Position numbers and translations under genes: made by a program | From: JAKALD01 sp963817785 | GTDB taxonomy: Bacteria > Pseudomonadota > Gammaproteobacteria > Burkholderiales > SG8-39 | Length of the DNA stretch: 64,000 bases | Assembly: GCA_963817785.1 (NCBI GenBank) | Contig: CAWFPL010000003.1 | Location: forward strand, 248,001-312,000 | Reading direction: 5' to 3' | Notes under the pieces: model-generated | What the model was told of the DNA's origin: nothing | Databases searched by the model: none | The model's input: the letters and a program-made list of their open reading frames with translations, nothing else | Shown: one piece after another, positions 42,795 through 51,234 of the stretch | How positions within the stretch are numbered: the stretch's first letter is position 1 | How the letters are laid out: every line of letters starts with the position of its first letter

Positions 42795-43624
42795 ACGCCA
42801 AGCGACCGCGCCTCGCCGTGCCCCCGGGCGCGTGCGACACCCACATGCACTTGTACGACGCCGCGGTGCCGCCCGCCCCGGGCGGTCCGCCGCTGCCCGG
42901 GCATTTCGACGTTCCCGCTTATCGCGCGCTGCGGCGCCGCCTCGGGCTCGAGCGCGTCGTGGTCGTACAGCCGAACGCGTACCAGGACGACAACCGGGTG
43001 ACGCTCGCGGCCATGGCCGAGCTCGGCCCGGGCGCGCGCGGCGTGGCGGTCGTGCGCCGCGACGCGCCCGAGGCCGAGCTCGATCGCCTGACGCGTGCGG
43101 GCATCCGCGCGCAGCGCATCTTCGCGCTGCCCCACGGTGCGGTCGGCTTCGAGCAGATGGACGAGATCATGGCGCGCGTGCATCCGTTCGGCTGGCACGC
43201 CATCATCCAGCTCGACGGCCGCGAGCTGCCGAAGCACGAAGCGCAGATCAGCCGCCTGCCGGGCAATTTCGTGATCGACCACGTCGGCAAGTTCCTCGAG
43301 CCGGTGGCGCCGACGCACGAGGCCTTCCGCTGCCTGCTGCGGCTGCTCGACACCGGGCGCTGCTGGGTGAAGCTCTCGGCGCCCTACGAGGTGTCGAAGG
43401 ACGGCGCGCCGCACTATGCCGACGTCGGTGCGCTCGCGAAGGCGCTGGTGTGCCACGCGCCCGAGCGCATGCTGTGGGCGAGCAATTGGCCGCATCCTTC
43501 CGCGCCGCCGGAGCGCAAGCCCGACGACGCCGACCTGCTCGACTTGCTGCTCGAATGGGCGCCGGAGGACGCGACGCGGCGCAGAATCCTCGCCGACAAC
43601 CCTGCCGAGCTGTACGGCTTCTAG
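42791..43624 (+). CDS. Amidohydrolase-family lactonase/lactone isomerase-like protein
   Basis: A 277-residue amidohydrolase_2 barrel. Metal-binding start ACDTHMHLYDAAVPPAP, then RVVVVQPNAYQDDNRV, FVIDHVGKFLEP, WVKLSAPYEVSKDG and MLWASNWPHPS. This resembles 2-pyrone-4,6-dicarboxylate lactonases and galactarolactone isomerase. Next to a uronate-dehydrogenase-like gene it would act on the lactone that enzyme releases. Last gene of the plus-strand cluster; the convergent EF-G-like gene ends 3 bases further on. Confidence 0.82.
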   Translation: MNAKRPRLAVPPGACDTHMHLYDAAVPPAPGGPPLPGHFDVPAYRALRRRLGLERVVVVQPNAYQDDNRVTLAAMAELGPGARGVAVVRRDAPEAELDRLTRAGIRAQRIFALPHGAVGFEQMDEIMARVHPFGWHAIIQLDGRELPKHEAQISRLPGNFVIDHVGKFLEPVAPTHEAFRCLLRLLDTGRCWVKLSAPYEVSKDGAPHYADVGALAKALVCHAPERMLWASNWPHPSAPPERKPDDADLLDLLLEWAPEDATRRRILADNPAELYGF

Positions 43625-43627
43625 CCG

Positions 43628-45679
43628 CTAGTCCTCGGCCGCGGCCGGCCGGTGCTGCGCGAGCAGCTTCTGCTGCAGCGGCGCGGGCGCCGGATCGTAG
43701 TGGCTGAACTCCAGCGTGTAGGAGCCCTGGCCGGCGGTCATCGCCTTCAGGCGCAGGGCGAAGTTCTCCAGCTCCGAGAGCGGCGCCTGCGCCGCGATGC
43801 GCACCACCCCGGGACGCGGCGCATCCGAGCCGCGGATCTGCGCCCGGCGCGCGTTCAGCTCGCCGGTGATGTCGCCCATGTTCGCCTCGGGCGCGAAGAT
43901 GTCCACGTTGACGATCGGCTCGAGCACCAGCGGCCGCGCCTTGGCGAGCGCGTCGAGGAAGGCCTTGCGCCCGGCGGAGACGAACGCCACTTCCTTCGAA
44001 TCCACCGGATGGCTCTTGCCGTCGTGCAGCACCACGCGCACGTCCTGCAGCGGATAGCCCGCGATGTATCCCGAGTCCAGCACCGTGCGCACGCCCTTCT
44101 CGACCGCGGGGATGTAGACCGAGGGAATCACGCCGCCCTTCACGTGGTCGACGAACTCGAAGCCCGCGCCGCGCGGCAGCGGCTCGACGCGCAGGAACAC
44201 CTCGCCGAACTGCCCGGCGCCGCCGGTCTGCTTCTTGTGGCGGCTGTGGCCTTCGGCGCTCGCGGCGATGGTCTCGCGGTAGGCGATCGAGGGCGGCTTG
44301 CTGTCGAGCTCGAGCTTGTACTGGCTCGCCATCTTCTCCAGCATGGTCTTCAGGTGCATCTCGCCCAGGCCGCGGATCACGGTCTCGTTCGCCTGCGCGT
44401 CGTGCTCGACGCGAAAGCACGGATCCTCGGCGACGAACTTGTGCAGCACGTCGGCGAGCTTCTGCTCGTCGCCGCGCTTTTTCGCCTGCACCGCCAGGCC
44501 GAACACCGAGGCCGGCAGCTCGAGCGGCCGGGCGTGGATGTGCGCGTCCTCGGCCGAATCGTGCAGGATGTGGTCGAACTGGATCTCCTCCACCTTGGCC
44601 ACCGCGCAGATGTCGCCCGGTAGCGCCTCGGCAACCTCGATCTGCGTTCTGCCGCGCAGACGGTACAGGTGCCCGGGCCTGATCGGCTTGCGTCCCGCGC
44701 CGATGTAGAGCTGCGAGCCCGGCGTGACGCGCCCCTGGTGCACGCGGAACACCGCGAGGCGCCCGATATAGGGGTCGATCTCGATCTTGAACACGTGCGC
44801 GAGGACGTGCTTGCCCGGGTCGGGCTCGGCGGCGATCTCGCTCGCCGGCCCGCCGCCGGCCGGCGTGTTGACGTACACGGGCGGGTTGCCCTCGGCCGGG
44901 TTGGGCATGAGCTTGACGATCACCTCGAGCAGCTCGGCGACGCCGGCGCCGCTCTTCGCCGAGGTGAACACCACCGGGATCAGGTGCCCTTCGCGCAGCG
45001 CGCGCTCGAACGGCTCGTGCAGCTGCGCCGGCTCGACGCTGCCCTGCTCGAGGTACAGCGCCATCAGCTTCTCGTCCACCTCGACCACCTGGTCGACCAG
45101 CCGCGCGTGCGCCTCCGCGACCGAGGAGAAGTCCGCGTCGCCCGAAGGCGCGAAGAAGCAGTCCGACACGCGCGTCGCCCCTCCCGCGGGCAGGTTGATC
45201 GGCAGGCACTCCTTGCCGAAGGCCTGCTGGATGCGCTCGAGCAGCGCCGGCAGGTCGACGTTGTCCGCGTCGATCCTGTTGACCACGATCAGCCGGTCGA
45301 GGCCGCGCCTGGCGGCCCACTGCATCATGCGCGCGGTCATCAGCTCGATGCCGTTCTGCGCGTTGATCACGATCGCCGCGGTCTCCACCGCGGCGAGCGC
45401 CGGCAGGGCGTGACCGAGGAAGTCCGGGTAGCCCGGCGTGTCGAGCAGGTGCACGCGGGCGTCCGCGGCATCGAAGCTCGCCACCGCGAGCTTGAGCGAG
45501 TGCCCGAGCGTCTTCTCGAGCGCGGTGTAGTCGCACACCGTGGTGCCGCGCTCGACGCTGCCGGCGCCCGGGATGGCCCCGGCGCGCGCCAGCAGCGCCT
45601 CGGCGAGCGCGGTCTTGCCGCACCCGGATTGGCCGACGAGCGCGAGCGTGCGGATGAGCTCGATGGAATGCTGTCCCAC
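43628..45679 (-). CDS. Elongation factor G-like protein (EF-G2 type)
   Basis: A 683-residue translational GTPase paralogue with the EF-G domain order. The G1 loop is VGQSGCGKTALAEALLA, G3 is DTPGYPDFLG (the usual DTPGH histidine is Tyr), G4 is NRID and G5 SAKSG. Domain IV has GHSRHKKQTGGAGQFGEVFL, followed by EPIVNVDIFAPEANMGDITG. The altered G motifs place it in the EF-G-like subfamily, not the main translocase. The start is GTG at 45679 with AGGAGG six bases upstream. Role unknown; possibly a stress or specialised ribosome factor. Confidence 0.85.
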   Translation of the reverse strand: MGQHSIELIRTLALVGQSGCGKTALAEALLARAGAIPGAGSVERGTTVCDYTALEKTLGHSLKLAVASFDAADARVHLLDTPGYPDFLGHALPALAAVETAAIVINAQNGIELMTARMMQWAARRGLDRLIVVNRIDADNVDLPALLERIQQAFGKECLPINLPAGGATRVSDCFFAPSGDADFSSVAEAHARLVDQVVEVDEKLMALYLEQGSVEPAQLHEPFERALREGHLIPVVFTSAKSGAGVAELLEVIVKLMPNPAEGNPPVYVNTPAGGGPASEIAAEPDPGKHVLAHVFKIEIDPYIGRLAVFRVHQGRVTPGSQLYIGAGRKPIRPGHLYRLRGRTQIEVAEALPGDICAVAKVEEIQFDHILHDSAEDAHIHARPLELPASVFGLAVQAKKRGDEQKLADVLHKFVAEDPCFRVEHDAQANETVIRGLGEMHLKTMLEKMASQYKLELDSKPPSIAYRETIAASAEGHSRHKKQTGGAGQFGEVFLRVEPLPRGAGFEFVDHVKGGVIPSVYIPAVEKGVRTVLDSGYIAGYPLQDVRVVLHDGKSHPVDSKEVAFVSAGRKAFLDALAKARPLVLEPIVNVDIFAPEANMGDITGELNARRAQIRGSDAPRPGVVRIAAQAPLSELENFALRLKAMTAGQGSYTLEFSHYDPAPAPLQQKLLAQHRPAAAED

Positions 45680-45790
45680 GGCCTGCCTCCTGGTGTCGGT
45701 GGCGGAACGGGCGCGGCGGGCGGGCCCGCCTGCAGGGCAGTTATAGCAGCATCGCGCCGCGCCGGGGAAGAGCGCGCCCGGCGCGCGCGG

Positions 45791-46252
45791 TCAGGATTCC
45801 GGTGGCGAAGCGCCGCCCGGGGTGTGGCGCGGGGTGGCGACGGCCAGGAAAATCTCGCGCAGGAACAGCAGCAGGCAGGCGATGAGCGCCAGCATCGCCA
45901 GCACGAACAGGGTTCCGATCGTGCGCCCGAGGTCGACGGCGACGAACGCGCCGAGGAAGGCGCCGGCGATCAGCAGGCATATGAACAGGCCGGAAAGGAC
46001 CGCGGCGACGATCGCGAAGTACACGTAGCGGATGCGGCGGTCGATCTGCGCCAGCTCGGCGTGCGCCGAGCGTGCCTGCGTGCCGGAGAGCTCGTCGAAG
46101 CGCGCCTCGAGCACCCGCCGCCGGTCCACGGCGCGCCCGAGGCGGACGTTGAGCGCCGCCAGAATCGTGCCGACCGCGGTGAGCATGAATACCGGCGCCA
46201 CCGCCAGCCGGATGACGTTGGCGATGTCGAGGAGATGCGGCTCGGCGGTCAT
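45791..46252 (-). CDS. DUF2721 family membrane protein
   Basis: 153 residues with three predicted membrane segments: VAPVFMLTAVGTILAALNVR near the start, FAIVAAVLSGLFICLLIAGA in the middle, and LFVLAMLALIACLLLFLREI near the end. A charged helix (ALNVRLGRAVDRRRVLEAR) follows the first. This layout matches DUF2721; no function is established. Lies between the Gld-type cluster and the EF-G-like gene, same strand. Confidence 0.78.
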   Translation of the reverse strand: MTAEPHLLDIANVIRLAVAPVFMLTAVGTILAALNVRLGRAVDRRRVLEARFDELSGTQARSAHAELAQIDRRIRYVYFAIVAAVLSGLFICLLIAGAFLGAFVAVDLGRTIGTLFVLAMLALIACLLLFLREIFLAVATPRHTPGGASPPES

Positions 46253-46289
46253 GCAAGAGCAAGTCTAGCGCGCCGCGCGGAGCCGGGCA

Positions 46290-47423
46290 TTACTTCTGCT
46301 TCGTTTTCTTTTTCTCGAGCAGCTCGGCGCGCGTCTTGAGCGCGTCGTCCAAGGTGGCCTTGGGCAGGAGCAGCACGTACTTGTGCAGCGCGCGCTCCCG
46401 AGGCAGGCGTGCCTCCAGCTTCTTCAGGTGCGCGGCGAATTCCTGGTCGAGCCGGGCCCGGTCCGCGGCTTTCTCGTCCTTACCCGGGGTGCGCTTGGTC
46501 AGCGGGGTGCCGTCGAGGGCAAGCCGCGCGTAGTAGTTCGCCCCCGCGGACTTGCCAAGCTGGATGGTGTAGGTGAGGCCGTCGAAGGTGGTCGCGGTGA
46601 GCACCGCCGGCGTCACCAGCCCGGTGGCCGCGGGGCTCGCATCCGGCGACGCGACGTCGGCGAGCGGCACGCTGTTGAGCGCGTAGGCAGCGGCGTTCGC
46701 CTTGGGGAAATCGATCTTCTCTCCCGGCCTCGCGCCCTCGAGGGTCCACGGGTCGTGTTCGCCGCTGCGCTCGAACTTCCAGCCCTGGCCCTCGGCGGGC
46801 CGGTAGGCAAGCGACTTCACCTCGTCGACCGCGAAGCCGCTGCGGTCGATCCAGGCGGCGCTCGCCGCGGTGGCCTGGGTGAGCGGATCGCCGACCACGT
46901 ACACCGAGTGCGTGTTGCCGGGCAGCATCACGAAGCGGCCGTCGGCCGGCGCAGTGGCGGGGTCGTCCGGCGTGCGCTTGAAGTACTTCTCGCCGACGAT
47001 CATGGCCGCGAGGGTCTTGCCGTCCGCTGCCTTGAACTCGACCAGGGTGCCCGAGCCCGCGCCGCTGCCGGGCGGCAGCAGCTTCAGGCGCGCGCGGTCC
47101 TTGGCGCCGATCGGATCGAGCTGGCCGATACTGAGCTCGAGCGCCTTCACCACGAAGCCCTTGACCTTGGCGAAATCGGCCGGGAAGTCGGCGCGCTCGG
47201 CGAGCGTCCAGCGTTCGCCCTTGAGCTGGAGGGTGAGCGCGCTTTTCGGGTCGCGGATCGCGATCGCGGCGACGTCGGCGGCCTTGAGGCCCTTGAGCAG
47301 CGGCTGGCCGATCGCGGCGAGGTCGGCGGGGCGCTCCGACTTGCCGTGCTCGTAATACAGTAACGCGCCGCCGCCGAGCACGACCAGCAGCACCAGAAGG
47401 ACGGTCGCGAAGCGCGCCCTCAT
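46290..47423 (-). CDS. DUF4340 domain-containing protein of the Gld-type exporter cluster
   Basis: 377 residues. A single N-terminal membrane anchor (ATVLLVLLVVLGGGALLYY) is followed by a periplasmic beta-rich region with repeated DUF4340 elements (LTLQLKGERWTLAERADFPA, RPAEGQGWKFERSGEHDPW). The C-terminus is lysine-rich (LLEKKKTKQK). The ATG at 47423 overlaps the stop of the GldG-like gene, so the two are made together. Probably an accessory protein of the exporter. Confidence 0.83.
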   Translation of the reverse strand: MRARFATVLLVLLVVLGGGALLYYEHGKSERPADLAAIGQPLLKGLKAADVAAIAIRDPKSALTLQLKGERWTLAERADFPADFAKVKGFVVKALELSIGQLDPIGAKDRARLKLLPPGSGAGSGTLVEFKAADGKTLAAMIVGEKYFKRTPDDPATAPADGRFVMLPGNTHSVYVVGDPLTQATAASAAWIDRSGFAVDEVKSLAYRPAEGQGWKFERSGEHDPWTLEGARPGEKIDFPKANAAAYALNSVPLADVASPDASPAATGLVTPAVLTATTFDGLTYTIQLGKSAGANYYARLALDGTPLTKRTPGKDEKAADRARLDQEFAAHLKKLEARLPRERALHKYVLLLPKATLDDALKTRAELLEKKKTKQK

Positions 47424-49282
47424 GCCGCCGCCTGCTTCCTGCGGCGCACGATCGCCACGCCGATGCCGAAGATCGACACCAGGATCGGCATCAGGGCGAT
47501 GTTCACTACCTTGGTCCAGAACACCAGGCTCTCGGCGTCGCGGCGCAGGCGCTTGCGCAGCTCCTTCAGCTCGAGCTTGGTCTCGGCCACCTGGGTGCGG
47601 AACCGGTCCAGCTCGGACTGCTCCTGCGGCGTGAGGATCTGCGCCGACTTCGCGCCCGGGCCCTGCGCCTTCTGCAGCTGCGCGAGCTTCGCGCTGGTCT
47701 GCTCCAGGTCGCCCTGCAGCGCCTGGATCTTGCCGAGGTACTGCTTCTGCGCGTTGGCCTCCATCTCGCGCACCACCGTCAGCGGCCGGAACGAGGACGC
47801 GCGGCTGCGCAGCGAGATCAGATCGTCACCCGAGGCGAACTGGTCGACCAGGTCCTCGACGAAGGCGAGGTTGCCATTGGAGGGCACGATGATCTTGCGC
47901 CCGAACACCTCCTGCACGTCCACTGCCGCGTCGTCGTTCAGCATGTCCGTGTCGCCGACCACGACCACCGAGTTCTCCTTCGCCGATTCCTTCAGCTGCG
48001 GGGCGGCCGCCGCGGCGCTGGTCTTTTTCTCGTCCGCGGGGCCGGGCGGCCGTCCGGAGGGGAACGCCGTCTTGAACTTGCCGGTGAGCCGCAGGGCGAG
48101 CGGCCACTCCTTTCCGCCCGGCTTGAAATGCCGGGTCGCGGCGTCGCCCGCGGCGGTTGCGGTCGCGTCGCTCACCAGCATCGAGTTCGTCGAGCTGTGC
48201 ACCAGCACCGTCGCCTTCAGTCCCGGAACCGGCTTCACGGTGAACGCTCCGCCGAAGGCGTAAAGCAGGGTGTCGATCTGGCTGGTGACCACGTCGTGGG
48301 GATCGAACGCCGTGCGATCCAGCCCCAGCACCGTCGGCGTGGTGCGCGGCCCGTGGCCCCCGGCGTACACCAGGTCGGAGACCACCTTGTCGGTCGACAT
48401 GCCGAGGCCCCAGGCCTTGAACAGCGTCGGCAGGGTCGAGCTGGTGGGCTGGCCGGGCATGCCCGGCATCACCTGCTGCTGGTCGAAGTAAGCGTACGGA
48501 TCGACGAACGCGATCAGCTTGCCGCCGCGCAGCACGAACTGGTCGAGCGCGTACTCGGCCTGCGGCGTGATGTCGCGCGGATGGATGACCAGCAGGACGC
48601 GGATGTCGGGGTCGATGCTCTGCGCCGACATGGGCACGTCCTTGACGTTGTAGTCGCGCTTGAGCTCGTCGGCGAGCACCCAGGGAGCGGAGCCCTGACC
48701 GGTGAACGGGTTCGCCTTGACGCCGAGCACCGGCAAGGCGCTCATCACGCCGATCGTCGGCCGCTCGGGCTGCGAGACGCGGGCCACGGCCTTGATCAGG
48801 TCGTACTCGAGCAGGTTCTCGCGCTGCGGCGAGAGCGCCGGCAGCACCTGCTTGCGGTCGAGCTGGCTCACCGCCGCGCCGAGGTAGAACTGCTCTCCGG
48901 ACAGCGTCTGCTGCGGCTCGACGCCGTCGAGCTGCGCGGCGTCCTCGGCCTCCGAGTCGGGCCGAGGGTCGTACCTCTCCACGATCAGGTTGGAACCCGC
49001 GATCGACTTGAACTCGTGCACCATGTCCTGCACGCGCTGCGCGAAGCCGCGCAGCGGGACCGGCACGCCGTTCTCGCCGCTCGAGATGTACAGCCGGATG
49101 CGCACCGGGGAGCTGAGGTTCTCGAGGATCTTCTTGGTCGCCGGCGAGAGCGTATAGAGCTTGCCCTGGGTCAGGTCCAGGCGCACCGGGACCGACGCGG
49201 CGAGGAAGTTGAACGCGACCAGGACCAGGAACAGAGCCGCCAGGCCGACCGAGGAGTAGATCAGGGGCTCGAACTTTTTCAT
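47420..49282 (-). CDS. GldG-family ABC-type auxiliary protein
   Basis: 620 residues. An N-terminal membrane helix (SSVGLAALFLVLVAFNFLAA) precedes a large periplasmic ABC_transp_aux domain with RLDLTQGKLYTLSPATKKIL, SPVRIRLYISSGENGVPVPL, IRVLLVIHPRDITPQAEYAL and SVVVVGDTDMLNDDAAVD. A coiled-coil segment (about 530-590) and a second membrane helix close the protein. This is the arrangement of GldG/Gldg-like proteins that partner GldA and GldF. The cargo is unknown. Confidence 0.85.
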   Translation of the reverse strand: MKKFEPLIYSSVGLAALFLVLVAFNFLAASVPVRLDLTQGKLYTLSPATKKILENLSSPVRIRLYISSGENGVPVPLRGFAQRVQDMVHEFKSIAGSNLIVERYDPRPDSEAEDAAQLDGVEPQQTLSGEQFYLGAAVSQLDRKQVLPALSPQRENLLEYDLIKAVARVSQPERPTIGVMSALPVLGVKANPFTGQGSAPWVLADELKRDYNVKDVPMSAQSIDPDIRVLLVIHPRDITPQAEYALDQFVLRGGKLIAFVDPYAYFDQQQVMPGMPGQPTSSTLPTLFKAWGLGMSTDKVVSDLVYAGGHGPRTTPTVLGLDRTAFDPHDVVTSQIDTLLYAFGGAFTVKPVPGLKATVLVHSSTNSMLVSDATATAAGDAATRHFKPGGKEWPLALRLTGKFKTAFPSGRPPGPADEKKTSAAAAAPQLKESAKENSVVVVGDTDMLNDDAAVDVQEVFGRKIIVPSNGNLAFVEDLVDQFASGDDLISLRSRASSFRPLTVVREMEANAQKQYLGKIQALQGDLEQTSAKLAQLQKAQGPGAKSAQILTPQEQSELDRFRTQVAETKLELKELRKRLRRDAESLVFWTKVVNIALMPILVSIFGIGVAIVRRRKQAAA

Positions 49283-49286
49283 CGGC

Positions 49287-50033
49287 TCAGCCGGCGCGAT
49301 GGCCGCGGATGATGACGCCGGTGGCGAACAGCGCGTAGCCGATCACCGAGAGGAAGAAAAGCAGGTCGCGCGTATCGATCACGCCCCTCTCGAAGCCGTT
49401 GAAATGCGTCATCACCGAGAACGAGGCCACCGTGTCGATGAGCGCCGGGCTCGCCCAGCGCGTCATCAGTCCGGTGACCGGCGCGAAGCCACACAGGATG
49501 AGGAACAGGCAGATCACCACCGCAAGGATGAACGCCACCACCTGGTTGCGCGTCATCGCCGAGGTCATGCAGCTGATCGCGAGGTAGCTGCCGGCGAGCA
49601 GCAGGCTGCCCAGGTAGCCGGCGGCGATGACGCCGTTGTCCGGGCTGCCGAGATAGTTCACCGTCAGCACCACGGGGAAGGTGAGCGCGAGCGCGATGGC
49701 GAGGAACGCCCAGGAGGCGAGGAACTTGGCGAGAATCGCCTGCCAGGTGGCCACCGGCATGGTGAGCAGCAGCTCGATGGTGCCGGCGCGCCGCTCCTCG
49801 GACCACACCCGCATGCCGACCGCGGGCACCAGCACCAGGTACAGCCACGGGTGCCAGACGAAGAACGAAGCGAGGCTCGCCTCGCCGCGCTCGAAGAATG
49901 CGCCCACCGTGAAGGTGAAGAATCCGGTGAGCAACAGAAAGATCACCAGGAACACGTACGCCACCGGCGAGATGAAGTACCCGACCAGCTCGCGCTTGGC
50001 GATGGTCCAGATCGCTTTCCAGGCTCCCATCAC
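49287..50033 (-). CDS. ABC-2 type permease (GldF-like)
   Basis: A 248-residue permease with six membrane segments. It starts WKAIWTIAKRELVGYFISPV and contains LYLVLVPAVGMRVWSEERRA followed by GTIELLLTMPVATWQAILAK, the hallmark coupling region of GldF/NosY-type ABC-2 permeases. ATG at 50033 overlaps the ATPase stop (ATGA), and the GldG-like gene begins 4 bases after its stop. Confidence 0.87.
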   Translation of the reverse strand: MMGAWKAIWTIAKRELVGYFISPVAYVFLVIFLLLTGFFTFTVGAFFERGEASLASFFVWHPWLYLVLVPAVGMRVWSEERRAGTIELLLTMPVATWQAILAKFLASWAFLAIALALTFPVVLTVNYLGSPDNGVIAAGYLGSLLLAGSYLAISCMTSAMTRNQVVAFILAVVICLFLILCGFAPVTGLMTRWASPALIDTVASFSVMTHFNGFERGVIDTRDLLFFLSVIGYALFATGVIIRGHRAG

Positions 50034-50983
50034 GCGGCGCGCCTCGCTTTCTCAGTGTCCGGCAGCGTGATGCGGCGGAACACCTCGTCCAGATGCCCTT
50101 CCTCGGTGCGCAACTGCTCGATGCGCCAGCCCTCGCGCGCGGCGAGCTCGACGATCACGCGGGTCAGCTCGCCGGAGAGCCGCTTGTCGCGCGGATACGC
50201 GCGTACCGAGCCGTGCATCGTTTCGCAGTGCACGACGGCCGGCAGCTGCGCCAGCTTGCGCTGCATCTGGACGCTGTCCGCGCCGCTCGCGCGCAGCGTC
50301 ACCGCGCCCGCGATTTCCGACATCCCGCGCAGCTCGTCCGGCGTGCCGTTGGCGACGATCCGGCCGCGGTCGATGATGATCGCGCGCGTGCACGCGGCAT
50401 CCACCTCTTCCAGGATGTGCGTCGAGAACACCACCGCCTTGGTCTTGCCGAGCTCGCGGATGAGGTTGCGCACCTCGTGCTTCTGGTTCGGATCGAGCCC
50501 GTCGGTCGGCTCGTCGAGCACCAGCACCTGCGGATCGTGGATCAGCGCCTGCGCCAGGCAGGTGCGGTGCCTGTAGCCCTTGGAAAGCGTGTCGATGGTC
50601 TGCTGCAGCACCGACGAAAGGAAGCACAGGTCGACCACGCGCTGCACCGCCTTGCGGCGCGCCGCGCCGTCGATTCCGCGCAGCGCGGCCATGAACTCCA
50701 GGAAGCCGTTCACCGTCATGTCCGGATACGCGGCCGCGTTCTCCGGCAGGTAGCCGATCAGGCGCTTCGCCTCGAGCGGCGCTTCGGCGATGTCGTAGCC
50801 CCCGACCGTGATCTTGCCGCCGCTCGGCGGGATGAAGCCGGTGATCATGCGCATGGTGGTCGACTTGCCGGCGCCGTTGGGACCGAGGAAGCCGAGCACC
50901 TCGCCGCGCTCGACGACGAAGGACACGTCGTCCACGGCACGCTTGGCGCCGAACAGTTTGACGAGGTGATCGATGCGTATCAT
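50030..50983 (-). CDS. ABC transporter ATP-binding protein (GldA-like)
   Basis: 317 residues. Walker A GPNGAGKST, Q-loop GYLPENAAAYPDM, signature LSKGYRHRTCLAQALIHDP (LSKGY in place of LSGGQ, as in GldA/NatA-type exporters), Walker B VLVLDEPTDGLDPNQKHEVR and FSTHILEEVDA. The C-terminal 90 residues form the extra domain of this subfamily. The ATG at 50983 (MIRIDHLVKLFG) is preferred over a 36-residue upstream extension. First gene of a four-gene exporter operon. Confidence 0.9.
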   Translation of the reverse strand: MIRIDHLVKLFGAKRAVDDVSFVVERGEVLGFLGPNGAGKSTTMRMITGFIPPSGGKITVGGYDIAEAPLEAKRLIGYLPENAAAYPDMTVNGFLEFMAALRGIDGAARRKAVQRVVDLCFLSSVLQQTIDTLSKGYRHRTCLAQALIHDPQVLVLDEPTDGLDPNQKHEVRNLIRELGKTKAVVFSTHILEEVDAACTRAIIIDRGRIVANGTPDELRGMSEIAGAVTLRASGADSVQMQRKLAQLPAVVHCETMHGSVRAYPRDKRLSGELTRVIVELAAREGWRIEQLRTEEGHLDEVFRRITLPDTEKARRAA

Positions 50984-51184
50984 GGCTTGGCGATTTCGTG
51001 TCGCATTGCCCGCGGATGTCGCTGCGGCTCGCGGCGATTTGCGGAGGTTGCGTGGCGCGAATTCTCGCACAGGAATTAGTAGCGATGACAAGTGCGTGCG
51101 GCGTCAGGTTCGAGTCATGCGCGAATGCGGGAGGCCGCGCGCGCGGCTCGCGCGCGGCTTGTGGCAGACGAGACTCGAGCGGCG

Positions 51185-51190
51185 CTAAAA
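51185..51190 (+). promoter_or_regulatory. Candidate -10 box for the class I aldolase gene
   Basis: TAAAAT lies 45 bases before the aldolase ATG in the divergent gap with the GldA-like gene. A TTGTGG upstream is about 21 bases away, too far for a standard -35, so only the -10 is proposed. Confidence 0.3.
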
Positions 51191-51234
51191 TTACGCCTTC
51201 CTGACTTCCAACTCCCGGACCAGCGAGGACCAGC

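Noticed and set aside
43248..45623. 791-codon open frame in another phase of the EF-G-like gene
   Set aside because: Arg/Ala/Gly-rich translation with no motifs; the EF-G-like frame on the same strand explains the region.
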